Source: an uncultured Lachnospiraceae bacterium (lineage in GTDB: Bacteria > Bacillota > Clostridia > Lachnospirales > Lachnospiraceae). From it: DNA of 64,000 bases. Both the position numbers and the translations under genes were made by a program. The DNA lies in NCBI GenBank assembly GCA_902779305.1, contig CACZBD010000018.1, positions 1-64,000 on the forward strand, written 5' to 3'. Under the pieces are notes generated by a model, which saw nothing but the letters and a program-made list of their open reading frames with translations, ran no database searches and was not told where the DNA came from. Below are positions 16,411 through 24,728 of the stretch, piece after piece. Positions within the stretch are counted from its first letter, which is position 1, and every line of letters begins with the position of its first letter.

Positions 16411-17064
16411 TTATTTTGCGCTTAGGAATTTCTTGTCGAGTAGTTTTTCGTATTCTTTGTAGTCATCGGCCATAGTTTTATTTATGTATTTGTCATAAAT
16501 AGTATCTTCGTCGTCCCAGATATCGTTGACAAGCTCGTCTGCAGTTTGCTTTAGTTTTGAATCCGGGATGCTTCTGTATACCCAATCCATCTGCTCGAGC
16601 AGATAGTAGAACCGCCCGGCACATTTTCCGCCGATTCTCCAGACAGCCTGATTTAAGCATTCAGGATCCATCAATGGATAATATATTATGAATTCAGCGA
16701 GAGAAGTAATTGGAAACTTTTTAAAACGGTTTTTTCCGTGATGGAACAGCGTTCGGTATTCTTCGATCTCAGCATTTGCCTCATTCAGACGATCCTGAAT
16801 TTTCATATCATCGTATTCGTCATAAAGCCACTGCCTCATGATTTTTTCTTCATACTCATCTTGCAACGTATAGTTAAGTTTCAACCTGAAGAAACGCAGA
16901 AGTTCTTTTGTCAGATTTTTGTTGACAGTTGTACTTCCGTGTTCGATTCGGCGTAGAGTTCGGACAGATACTTTATGTGCTCCTATCTTTTCGATCAGTT
17001 TCTTCTGGGACAGACCGCGTTCTTTTCGGGCGCGCTTGATTATTAAGCCTATGTATTTCTGCAT
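16411..17064 (-). CDS. XRE-family helix-turn-helix regulator with C-terminal extension
   Basis: 217 residues. The N-terminal domain (5-65) reads IKRARKERGLSQKKLIEKIG, followed by VSVRTLRRIEHGS, a Cro/CI-type DNA-binding domain. The remaining 150 residues are helical and rich in acidic and aromatic residues, possibly a TPR-like or ligand-binding part as in peptide-sensing XRE regulators. The start at 17064 follows AAGGAGAT. It is probably a regulator of the phage-like gene row. Confidence 0.75.
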   Translation of the reverse strand: MQKYIGLIIKRARKERGLSQKKLIEKIGAHKVSVRTLRRIEHGSTTVNKNLTKELLRFFRLKLNYTLQDEYEEKIMRQWLYDEYDDMKIQDRLNEANAEIEEYRTLFHHGKNRFKKFPITSLAEFIIYYPLMDPECLNQAVWRIGGKCAGRFYYLLEQMDWVYRSIPDSKLKQTADELVNDIWDDEDTIYDKYINKTMADDYKEYEKLLDKKFLSAK

Positions 17065-17167
17065 TTTTTGGATCTCCTTATTTGCATTATTAACTCTTTA
17101 TACCAAAATTGAAAAGGGGCAGTTTTTGTCCGCTTTTTAATCTAATTGAGACTATGATTTTTAATAC

Positions 17168-17193
17168 AAAAAACGCCATGATTACTCATGGCG
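17168..17193 (-). terminator. Terminator of the small regulator gene at 17224-17538
   Basis: Minus-strand CGCCATGA, loop GTAA, TCATGGCG, then six T residues. It lies 31 bases past the stop codon. Confidence 0.85.
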
Positions 17194-17223
17194 ATGACTT
17201 TTTTGTTGCTTGTGGAGGGCGTA

Positions 17224-17538
17224 TTATACGGTTTTTCCCTGATCTTCCTGGAGAAGTCTTATGGCATATTCTAAAAGATTCGTCTTAAAATCCGTGTCCG
17301 GATCAAGGCCTCTTTTTTTTAACACGATATCATAGCCTAGAACGTCCGCAATGCGTATTGCTTCATTAAGACGAAGAGTTTGCCGTTGGAGCTTGTTTGT
17401 GATGTCTGTGGCTTTGACCGGATCGTCTGGATTTGGGTACTTTTCATTTATCAGTTCAGCTACCTGCTTCATGGTTACGCCTTGTTCAGCCATCATGGTT
17501 CGGATCATTACGCGGAGTTTGTTGTTGTCGTTTTTCAT
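17224..17538 (-). CDS. Small helix-turn-helix protein
   Basis: 104 residues. The core resembles a phage-type lambda-repressor-like domain: GVTMKQVAELINEKYP, TDITNKLQRQTLRLNEAIRIADVLGYDIVLKKR. Related small proteins occur in mobile elements of Clostridia. Upstream of the start at 17538 is AGGGGTG. It has its own terminator and lies divergent to the XRE gene at 17758. Confidence 0.65.
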   Translation of the reverse strand: MKNDNNKLRVMIRTMMAEQGVTMKQVAELINEKYPNPDDPVKATDITNKLQRQTLRLNEAIRIADVLGYDIVLKKRGLDPDTDFKTNLLEYAIRLLQEDQGKTV

Positions 17539-17677
17539 TTTTGAGCACCCCTATTTTTTTTTTAGGATTTTCAAATGTAAGAACATGTTTCGCCTGGCGA
17601 ATCTGTATCAATATACATAAATTTTAATCTATTTAGAAGATTGTCGCAAGAAAAAAACACATTTTGATTCTCTCGAT

Positions 17678-17706
17678 TTGACAAATATCGAAAATGCGTG
17701 TAATAT
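17678..17706 (+). promoter_or_regulatory. Promoter of the small XRE gene
   Basis: TTGACA, exactly 17 bases, TAATAT, 52 bases before the gene start. The -10 overlaps the palindrome at 17705-17720. Confidence 0.8.
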
Positions 17707-17720
17707 ATCTATATAGATAT
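17705..17720. promoter_or_regulatory. Perfect 16-bp palindrome at the start site of the XRE gene
   Basis: ATATCTATATAGATAT, identical to its reverse complement, overlaps the -10 and the expected transcription start. It is the likely operator for autoregulation by the downstream regulator. Confidence 0.55.
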
Positions 17721-17757
17721 AATTTGTATATATTCTATCGGAATGGAGGATATGACT

Positions 17758-18015
17758 ATGAAAAAGAGAAGGAACCGAACAGGATTTGCTTTAGGGGAGA
17801 AATTAGTTTTTCTCCGCAAAGAACGCGGATGGAGACAACAGGACTTCGCGAAGGAATTTTCAAAATTTAATGAAAATCGACGTGAATACGGAATTTCTGT
17901 GGTCTCTTCCTGGGAACAAAACTACAGAGCACCAACAATGCATACACTCGTTTCGCTTGCTGATTTCTATGATGTATCTCTAGATTATCTTTTTGGGAGA
18001 TCGGACGAACGGTAA
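17758..18015 (+). CDS. XRE-family transcriptional regulator
   Basis: 85-residue single-domain regulator: LGEKLVFLRKERGWRQQDFAKEF, VSSWEQNYRAPTMHTLVSLADFYDVSLDYLFGRS, a complete Cro/CI-type helix-turn-helix with the common C-terminal DYLFGR tail. The start at 17758 is set by GGAGG eight bases upstream; the ATG at 17743 overlaps that site. Its own promoter, an operator-like palindrome and a terminator make it a self-contained unit, typical of element-encoded repressors. Confidence 0.88.
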   Translation: MKKRRNRTGFALGEKLVFLRKERGWRQQDFAKEFSKFNENRREYGISVVSSWEQNYRAPTMHTLVSLADFYDVSLDYLFGRSDER

Positions 18016-18031
18016 ATACTGCTCCAACTTT

Positions 18032-18058
18032 AAAGAGGCCGCCAAACGGCCTCTTTTT
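18032..18058 (+). terminator. Terminator of the XRE gene
   Basis: AAAGAGGCCG, loop CCAAA, CGGCCTCTTT, followed by more T residues. A perfect 10-bp stem, 17 bases past the stop. Confidence 0.92.
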
Positions 18059-18272
18059 GTATTGTTTTCCGACAGAGCAATCAAGGCAGAAATCGCTCAT
18101 CCCTGTCTCTTTCCTTCCGCCTACTGGTTTCCATCATATTGTGGGAGAGTAACAATAATGTTTTCAATAGTATAGAAACAAAATCAGGCATGCCTTTATC
18201 TACCTTTAAAAACTCGTCCGATTGTCGCTCAGTCACCAACTATTAGCTACCTAGACTTGCTGTACGGATTAA

Positions 18273-19793
18273 TCATGGTACGATTTCAAGCATTTTTTTC
18301 TCTACTCGATTGATTACACCCAAATAATACTCTAAATCCGCTTTCGACATCTCACTTTTCTTTTTCTCATAAGCATCTATTTTATATGCAAATTTCTCAT
18401 ATTTTGCAAGCATATCCGTATACTCCGATATCATAGATAATGCATTTCCCGGATTAGCTGAATATCTTTTCATGAAGGCCACATAATCATTCATGAAAGC
18501 CTCATACTCGTCGAGAGCAGCTTTAAATTCCGGATCAACTCCGTTCGATGAATTATCTGCGAATTTGTTGGGGGAATTATTATATACGTTTGGGGTTTCC
18601 TCCGGATGATCTATCAACGGAACACCTAATCCTGTACTTTCGGCTATTTCAATAAACGTTTCATCATTAAGTAATTCTTCTTTATCATACATATATACCA
18701 CCATTCCAATAGAATCATTTTGGTTAGGGTTTTTTGTATAATAAGTCATTGTCCTAACACCAACATAATTTACCTGGAATCCTGAATTGAAATCCCTAAG
18801 GTAAATTACATAATCTCCAACCTCCTCTGTTGTTTCCATTACTTCTGTTTGCGTTATTGAAGGCATTTCCATGTGTGTTAATTGTTGTAAGGCCACTTCC
18901 TTCAAAGACGATTCAACTGTTTTTAGATCGTCATCTCTATATTCCTTTAAAAACTTGTTATCTTCTTTTAAATCAATCGTTACGAAGAAAACAATTCTAT
19001 CTAATAGCAAAACTGTGGGGTTGAAAAAATCTGAGCTATTAATCTTAAATATTTCTATTCCCCCAGGGATTATGTAGTGCAAACCACCCAAATCCATTTC
19101 TTTTGGCTGATCAGCATCCTCACCAAATGGATCATAGAATGGTTCTATTTCTTCTGCGATACTAGATTGTTCGCTTGGTTGAATATCTTCCACTGGTGGC
19201 ATTGAACTGTCAGATACCGTATCATCACCAGTATTATTTTCATCCGCTTCATCTTTTGGTTGAGCACTTACCGGTCGGTTCTCTTGCATATTTGCCAGTT
19301 GATTTATCCCATTATTCCAAAAACGAAAAACCCCTCGCATACTGCCTATTGTCAACGCTACTACACCAAGGATTATGGCTATAATTGGTATAAATCTTAT
19401 TTTTGCACGGAATACCAATGCAACTATCCCTAAAGTAATTGCAATTGAGGACAACCCTATTGCCAACATTGGGGACTTGATAAAAATCCCAGAAACAGAT
19501 AGAAGAAGGGCAGCAATGCCGCCAAACATCCACAACAATGATTTTTTTTCTTTATTTGGGGTCGTGCTAGTATTTTTATCAGTTGAATAAATTCCAAATG
19601 TTTTATTGAAGTCTCCAGCTTTATCTATAGAATTCTGACTGCTGTTGATTTCCAATCCGTTTTCCGTAGAAATAGTATTTTTTATTGGTGATTCTGCCCT
19701 GGGTTGCGGAATCGTTTGTACCCTTGCTCCACAGTTAACACAAAACTTATTTCCTTCAGGAATCATACTTCCGCATTTTCCACAAAAAGGCAT
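18273..19793 (-). CDS. Zinc-ribbon membrane protein with DUF6591-type C-terminus
   Basis: 506 residues. The N-terminal zinc ribbon has two pairs (CGKCG, CVNCG). A low-complexity Ser/Asn linker leads to three or four membrane spans (about 88-150: LLWMFGGIAALLLSVSGIF, MLAIGLSSIAITLGIVALV, FIPIIAIILGVVALTIG). Then come an acidic linker (185-225), a beta-rich outer part (230-400), and a helical DUF6591-like end (PEFKAALDEYEAFMNDYVAF..., YAKYEKF-like heptads). Such proteins occur in Firmicutes, often several per genome; their function is unknown. No signal for an operon partner is seen. Confidence 0.7.
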   Translation of the reverse strand: MPFCGKCGSMIPEGNKFCVNCGARVQTIPQPRAESPIKNTISTENGLEINSSQNSIDKAGDFNKTFGIYSTDKNTSTTPNKEKKSLLWMFGGIAALLLSVSGIFIKSPMLAIGLSSIAITLGIVALVFRAKIRFIPIIAIILGVVALTIGSMRGVFRFWNNGINQLANMQENRPVSAQPKDEADENNTGDDTVSDSSMPPVEDIQPSEQSSIAEEIEPFYDPFGEDADQPKEMDLGGLHYIIPGGIEIFKINSSDFFNPTVLLLDRIVFFVTIDLKEDNKFLKEYRDDDLKTVESSLKEVALQQLTHMEMPSITQTEVMETTEEVGDYVIYLRDFNSGFQVNYVGVRTMTYYTKNPNQNDSIGMVVYMYDKEELLNDETFIEIAESTGLGVPLIDHPEETPNVYNNSPNKFADNSSNGVDPEFKAALDEYEAFMNDYVAFMKRYSANPGNALSMISEYTDMLAKYEKFAYKIDAYEKKKSEMSKADLEYYLGVINRVEKKMLEIVP

Positions 19794-19895
19794 GTTTTAG
19801 TCTCCTTATAACTCATTTTCTTATCAAGAATAATCATCTCCAATAGATACCCGTGTATTATTCCTGATTTTGATGTCAAATGAAAAATAGATAAA

Positions 19896-20044
19896 TCACT
19901 GATGCTTTACACCAAATTCTTCCATAGCTGCATTCCATGCTGATTTCTCAGCACTCTCCTGTCCCTTGTATTTCGAGTTTCGAAGATCAATGGTCAAAGA
20001 AAAATTACATTTAGGACAAGTTCTAATCAATTCGCTTTGCCATA
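19896..20044 (-). pseudogene. Possible frameshifted small zinc protein behind hsdR
   Basis: AAGGAG and an ATG (minus strand, about 20042) begin a frame that stops after six codons. The next frame continues as LIRTCPKCNFSLTIDLRNSK to KSAWNAAMEEFGVKHQ and then stops, with CPKC as a zinc-like pair. One lost or gained base near 20025 would join them. Too short to be sure it was a gene. Confidence 0.3.
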
Positions 20045-20052
20045 TAAACTCC

Positions 20053-23000
20053 TTAGTCGCTATACTTCTTAAAGTTCTCTGTCTGTTCAATAATATCGTT
20101 ATATACCTTCTCATAGATTTCTGGAGGCGTAGGCGGATACCCATGCTTGGCAAGGATCGTAATAATGTCCGCCTGCATAAGCGCCTTTATCTGTGCACTG
20201 TTTGCCCAGTCAGAGTATTTTTCTTTGTCCCTTAGTGCCTGACGTATCTCCTTTGCCAGTTCAATGTTTTCACTCTCCGGGAACTCAAACTTAAACTTAT
20301 TTGCAACGGCAACAAGGATATCAAAGAACGCCTTCTCTTCGTAGTCGATACCCATTGCATTGAAGGATTCCTGTTCTTCTGTGAGTTTATTGAAGAGATC
20401 CATCAACTGCTCGGAAATATCATCCAGAATCGTTCTTACATAATCCGCGTCGGTCATTCGATTGTTATAGCTATCAACTATGGCCTGCAGCCTCTCTTCA
20501 AAAGATAAGGCTTTTATCTTATTAACCTTCTTGAACTCACTCACCTTTCGCTTTAATAGCTGAGTGAGGATTTTTACTTTAGTATTCGGCAGCTTGATGC
20601 GACTGATCCTGGTCAAGTACTCATCGCTAAACAAGTCAACTGCTTCGGAATCCATATCTGTATCCGTAGAGAATACTTCCTCAACTCCCTCTGATCGAAT
20701 GGCATCCTCAAGCATCTTCTGAACGTGAGCATTCATAGAATCAGTATCCGGAGCATCGCCCTTAGTAAGTTTGAACACGATAGAACGGACTGCCTTGTAA
20801 TAGTGAATAAGATCCAACTCATACTTTGTGAAATCACGTCCACTGTTGCATAAATTAAATGCCTTAGACATTCGCAAAACATTAGACATGAAGCGCTGTT
20901 CCAACTCTTTAGTGCTTTGCACAAATTCTGCTGCCTCATTTAAGCATTGCAGCTTCTCTCTGGGAGTGCCATTAAAGTACTTCTTGTTGTCAAAGCCATG
21001 CATCATAGCATCCAGGACTTCCAGCTGATTACGGACTACGCGAATCGCAGCCTGAACACTATCCTCATCAAAAGAATCCTCTCGGAAATCTGTATAAGTA
21101 CGGAGGGCCTCAAGCAGGCCAATCTTCAGTCCTATGAAGTCAACGATCAATCCGCTATCTTTGCCGGCGAACGATCTGTTAACGCGGGATATAGTCTGAA
21201 TTATTGTATGTCTCTGTGTTATCGGCTTATCAATATAGATTGCATCAAGGAATGGAACGTCAAATCCCGTAAGCCACAAATCAACAACGATAGCAATCTT
21301 GAAATTACTATTTATATTTTTAAACTGTATAGCTGCAGTCTTTCTTACCGAATCCGGTCCAAGAAGATCATACATTTCCTGAGGATCGTCTTTAGAACGC
21401 GTTGCTACGAACTGACACATAGGCATCGGTATCAGTTCCTTTTTATCCTGTTCTGAGAGTTCCACCCCATCCGGAGCCACTTTTAACTCAAACCATTCAG
21501 GCCGCTTGTTCTGAAGTATCTTATAGAATTTGAATGCTATCGGCCTATTAAGGCAGACAAACATACACTTACCCGCTACACTCGAGCCCTCTTTTACTCG
21601 GGTTTCGTAGTGCTCTATGAAATAATCAGCAACTGAATTCAATACATCATCATCGCCAACTATAGCAGCCATATTCGCAACTGCCTTTTTGCTGGCCTCA
21701 ACCTGATACTCATTACTTCCAGCTTCTAGACACTGCTTGTAATAATCTTCTATTTCCTGAACCTTGGAATCATCCAAAGTAGCTCTTGCAGGCCTACCAT
21801 CATATACAAGCCTTACGGTAATCCCGTCCTTTACAGAATCAGTCATGGTGTACTGATCAATAACCGGTCCGAAGACGTCCATTGTTGCATCGACCGGTGT
21901 TCCAGTGAATCCAATATATGTCGCCTGCGGAAGTGCAGTGTGAAGGAACTTTGCAAATCCGTATTTCTTAAGAACTTCATCAGATTTCACAACAAGCTTC
22001 ATATCAAGATTGTTCTGCGTTCTATGTGCTTCATCTGAAATGCAGATAATATTTGACCTCTTACTGAGCTCGCCGAACTCATCGGCAAACTTCTGAATCG
22101 TTGTAAGATAGACACCACCGCTTGCCGTTTTCTCAAGAACATCCTGCAGCTGCTCACGGGTATCCATCTCCACAACAGTATTATCACCGATAAACTTTTT
22201 AGAATTAAGGAATTGTCTCGAAAGCTGATCGTCCAGATCGGAGCGATCCGTGATCAATACAACCGTCGGTGAATTCAAAGTAGACTCATGCATGATGAGC
22301 CTTGTTAAGAAAAGCATTATAAAAGACTTACCGCATCCAGTAGTTCCAAAATAGGTACCGCCTTTACCATCTCCGATAGGCTTCTGATGCGAAAGGACAT
22401 TAGAAAGCAGTTTACGTGCTGCAAAATACTGCGGATAGCTCGCTACGACTTTTACGTTTTTTCCCGTATCTGTGTCAGGGAAATAAATGAAATTATGAAT
22501 TATATCGTATATGCGCTCTTTACGGAACATTCCCTGAATCATGGTATCAAGAGAATCAATACCATCCACCGGTCTATCAGTAGCTTCTATACGACGCCAC
22601 GAGAAGAAGTGTTCATAATCAGAAAAAATAGAACCTGCTTTTGTATTCACCCCATCAGAAATGACCGCAAAGCAGTTGTATTTAAACAGCTCCGGAATAT
22701 CTCTCATGTATCGAGTTGTTATTTGTACGTAAGCATCATGGATCGTTGTATCTTCCTTAATGGCGGACTTAAATTCCATAACTACTACGGGAAGTCCATT
22801 TATATATACAATGGCATCCGGGCGTCTTGTAGCTCGAGGGCCTTTGACAGTCATCTGATTAACTATCTTGACTATGTTCTTGTTATTCTCGGTATCAAAA
22901 TCGATCAGACGTAAATGAAAGTCCTTAGCATTACGGTCTTCACGTACAAAGGTCTCACCTTCCACCATTCGGAGAAACATATTTTTATTTGCGCTATAAA

Positions 23001-23229
23001 TAGGAGTTGATGACGCAAAACGAAGAGAGCGAATAATGCTATTTATTTCAGGTTCTGTTATACCTTCAGACGCATATTTTCTTAAGAGGAAGGCCGACAA
23101 GTCATCTTCAATGAGTACATCTGTTAATTCTCTATGCAGATCATCACCAGAAACATACTCATAATCTTCTGTTATGAACTTATCTATAATAGCCTGTTCA
23201 AGAACAGCTTCTGAGAACAATGATGGCAT
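20053..23229 (-). CDS. hsdR: Type I restriction enzyme, R subunit
   Basis: 1058 residues, usual length. The nuclease domain near residues 130-160 has the PD-(D/E)xK pattern RRPDAIVYINGLPVVVMEFKS. The translocase has Walker A GTTGCGKS (about 302), DEAH box ICISDEAHRTQ, SF2 motif III-like FTGTPVD and a late motif IISRVNRSF-like block. It cuts unmodified DNA after ATP-driven translocation, as a complex with HsdM and HsdS. Start: ATG at 23229 has GGAAGGAG at eight bases; the ATG at 23238 touches the site. It overlaps the end of a 146-residue gene. The cluster is otherwise intact. Confidence 0.95.
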   Translation of the reverse strand: MPSLFSEAVLEQAIIDKFITEDYEYVSGDDLHRELTDVLIEDDLSAFLLRKYASEGITEPEINSIIRSLRFASSTPIYSANKNMFLRMVEGETFVREDRNAKDFHLRLIDFDTENNKNIVKIVNQMTVKGPRATRRPDAIVYINGLPVVVMEFKSAIKEDTTIHDAYVQITTRYMRDIPELFKYNCFAVISDGVNTKAGSIFSDYEHFFSWRRIEATDRPVDGIDSLDTMIQGMFRKERIYDIIHNFIYFPDTDTGKNVKVVASYPQYFAARKLLSNVLSHQKPIGDGKGGTYFGTTGCGKSFIMLFLTRLIMHESTLNSPTVVLITDRSDLDDQLSRQFLNSKKFIGDNTVVEMDTREQLQDVLEKTASGGVYLTTIQKFADEFGELSKRSNIICISDEAHRTQNNLDMKLVVKSDEVLKKYGFAKFLHTALPQATYIGFTGTPVDATMDVFGPVIDQYTMTDSVKDGITVRLVYDGRPARATLDDSKVQEIEDYYKQCLEAGSNEYQVEASKKAVANMAAIVGDDDVLNSVADYFIEHYETRVKEGSSVAGKCMFVCLNRPIAFKFYKILQNKRPEWFELKVAPDGVELSEQDKKELIPMPMCQFVATRSKDDPQEMYDLLGPDSVRKTAAIQFKNINSNFKIAIVVDLWLTGFDVPFLDAIYIDKPITQRHTIIQTISRVNRSFAGKDSGLIVDFIGLKIGLLEALRTYTDFREDSFDEDSVQAAIRVVRNQLEVLDAMMHGFDNKKYFNGTPREKLQCLNEAAEFVQSTKELEQRFMSNVLRMSKAFNLCNSGRDFTKYELDLIHYYKAVRSIVFKLTKGDAPDTDSMNAHVQKMLEDAIRSEGVEEVFSTDTDMDSEAVDLFSDEYLTRISRIKLPNTKVKILTQLLKRKVSEFKKVNKIKALSFEERLQAIVDSYNNRMTDADYVRTILDDISEQLMDLFNKLTEEQESFNAMGIDYEEKAFFDILVAVANKFKFEFPESENIELAKEIRQALRDKEKYSDWANSAQIKALMQADIITILAKHGYPPTPPEIYEKVYNDIIEQTENFKKYSD

Positions 23230-23230
23230 T

Positions 23231-23671
23231 TTATTCATCTCCTTCCCTGTAATTTATTATAAAATATGGGCTCATACTATGCTTTGAAACATTCGAAAGA
23301 GTATTTCCTGAAGATGTTACCAAACATTTTGACATTACATTCTTTTCCGCTGCCTCAATGCGAATAACCTTAAACCAAGTTTTCACAGTCCCCGCTATGT
23401 CTCTATAATACTCTGGAATAGCTTTAAGTTCTGGAGTTTTATATGATATATCATCTATATGAAGCCAATACCTATTTGTTGTGCCGCTATGAATCAACAA
23501 TACCTTTTTATCCTTCGAGCTCATTATTTCTTCTCGAATTTTTTCCGACACTTTAGCTCCAAATTTCCCATACCAGGCATAGCCAAACTGATTAATCAGC
23601 TTGTTGTGTTCTTCTATAGTTCCATCTTCTGGTGCTAAATTGTTAGAAAAGCGTAAGGCAATCGTCTTCAT
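23231..23671 (-). CDS. 146-residue protein inside the type I restriction operon
   Basis: Not confidently recognised. It lies between hsdS and hsdR, its end overlapping the hsdR start area. Features: N-terminal MKTIALRFSNNLAPEDGTI, a GYAWYGKFG motif, KVLLIHSGTTNRYWLHIDDI, and an aromatic YRDIAGTVKTWFKVIRIE stretch. The alternation of strands and the aromatic residues recall PUA/EVE-like modified-base readers, but this is a guess. Similar proteins seem to accompany type I systems in other Firmicutes. Its place suggests an accessory or control role in restriction. Confidence 0.6.
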   Translation of the reverse strand: MKTIALRFSNNLAPEDGTIEEHNKLINQFGYAWYGKFGAKVSEKIREEIMSSKDKKVLLIHSGTTNRYWLHIDDISYKTPELKAIPEYYRDIAGTVKTWFKVIRIEAAEKNVMSKCLVTSSGNTLSNVSKHSMSPYFIINYREGDE

Positions 23672-23681
23672 ATATGTACTC

Positions 23682-24728
23682 CTAACAAAGGTGCGAGATT
23701 ATTATTTCTTTCATATTTGTTAACAAAGCAACTTCCTTTTCATTTCGAGAATACATCTGCATAATTGAACCTGCCGCGTTTTCATATCTCTGTAAATCAT
23801 CATCATCCGGTATGTATATCTCAACTTTTTTCAAGTCACCCTGTGTTATCAACGGTTGTGTTGACCCTCTGTTTAGCGAGTCATAATCAACACGTTTTAG
23901 GAACTGATAAGCATATTCGTAATATTTCGTAATAATTACAAGCGTGTTGTCCGATGCCCAAAATCTGTTTGCTCTTTGAACAATTCCATGAGTCCCAACA
24001 CGACCAATCACCAAAGAAGGTACATCATAGTTATATTCTGAGATGTAATCCATTATTCCTCCCGCTCCAAGGAGTGGGATATTCCCAGGCGCTAAGTCGT
24101 CCGGTCTCTTTCCGGATGATATCTCTGCAATGTCCTCAAATTTGCCATTAAATTCTCGCTCATCCGTCAGTTTTTTATATAGCGCTTCACACTGATTTAA
24201 GAGATTCCTGTTGATTCTATTTAACAAATCTATTCGTTGAGAAATGGCAGTATAATCACCTACAATTTTCTTTTGCTCCAGTATTGATGGAATCGGTAAT
24301 TCAACGCCACACATACAGTCCCAATCAAACACCTCTCTTGCACTACCATTAGACATAAAGCGTGCATATCTATCAAACTCTGGGCGTTTAAACCACAGCA
24401 TAAGGTACTCTGGCAGAAGCCTACTTTCATCTACTATTTCAAATACCGAACATATGCTACTAACAATAATACTTTCGCCAAAAAGATTTAGCGATATTGC
24501 TATCTTATCACCACGTCTTGAAGTGTCGGGAATATACGCAAATTGTCTTGGAGATACCGTTTTGTATCCGTCAAAAGTAACCCCTACTAAATTTGCATGA
24601 GTAGGAATGAACTCTTTTGTAACTGAAATACCATATAGATTATCTTCTCCAAGAGAACCGTCGTTGTTTCTTTCGTCAATTGGGCGTATGAAATCACCCA
24701 GTTTTCTATAGTTTGATTTCATATCCAA
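23682..24728 (-). CDS. hsdS: Type I restriction enzyme, specificity subunit
   Basis: 348 residues with two target-recognition regions: residues 1-150 (KLGDFIRPIDERNN..., LPIPSILEQKKIVGDYTAI) and 195-320 (FEDIAEISSGKRPDDLAPGNIPLLGAGGI). Each is followed by a helical conserved spacer (LLNRINRNLLNQCEALYKKL and YSRNEKEVALLTNMKEII). It binds the bipartite DNA target and bridges the two HsdM copies. The gene overlaps hsdM by 23 bases. No inverted partial hsdS copies are seen, so there is no sign of phase-variable shuffling. Confidence 0.92.
   Translation of the reverse strand: MDMKSNYRKLGDFIRPIDERNNDGSLGEDNLYGISVTKEFIPTHANLVGVTFDGYKTVSPRQFAYIPDTSRRGDKIAISLNLFGESIIVSSICSVFEIVDESRLLPEYLMLWFKRPEFDRYARFMSNGSAREVFDWDCMCGVELPIPSILEQKKIVGDYTAISQRIDLLNRINRNLLNQCEALYKKLTDEREFNGKFEDIAEISSGKRPDDLAPGNIPLLGAGGIMDYISEYNYDVPSLVIGRVGTHGIVQRANRFWASDNTLVIITKYYEYAYQFLKRVDYDSLNRGSTQPLITQGDLKKVEIYIPDDDDLQRYENAAGSIMQMYSRNEKEVALLTNMKEIIISHLC

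Noticed and set aside
23682..24728. Phase-variable hsdS
   Set aside because: No inverted partial copy of hsdS and no invertase lies next to it; the serine recombinase is 10 kb away.
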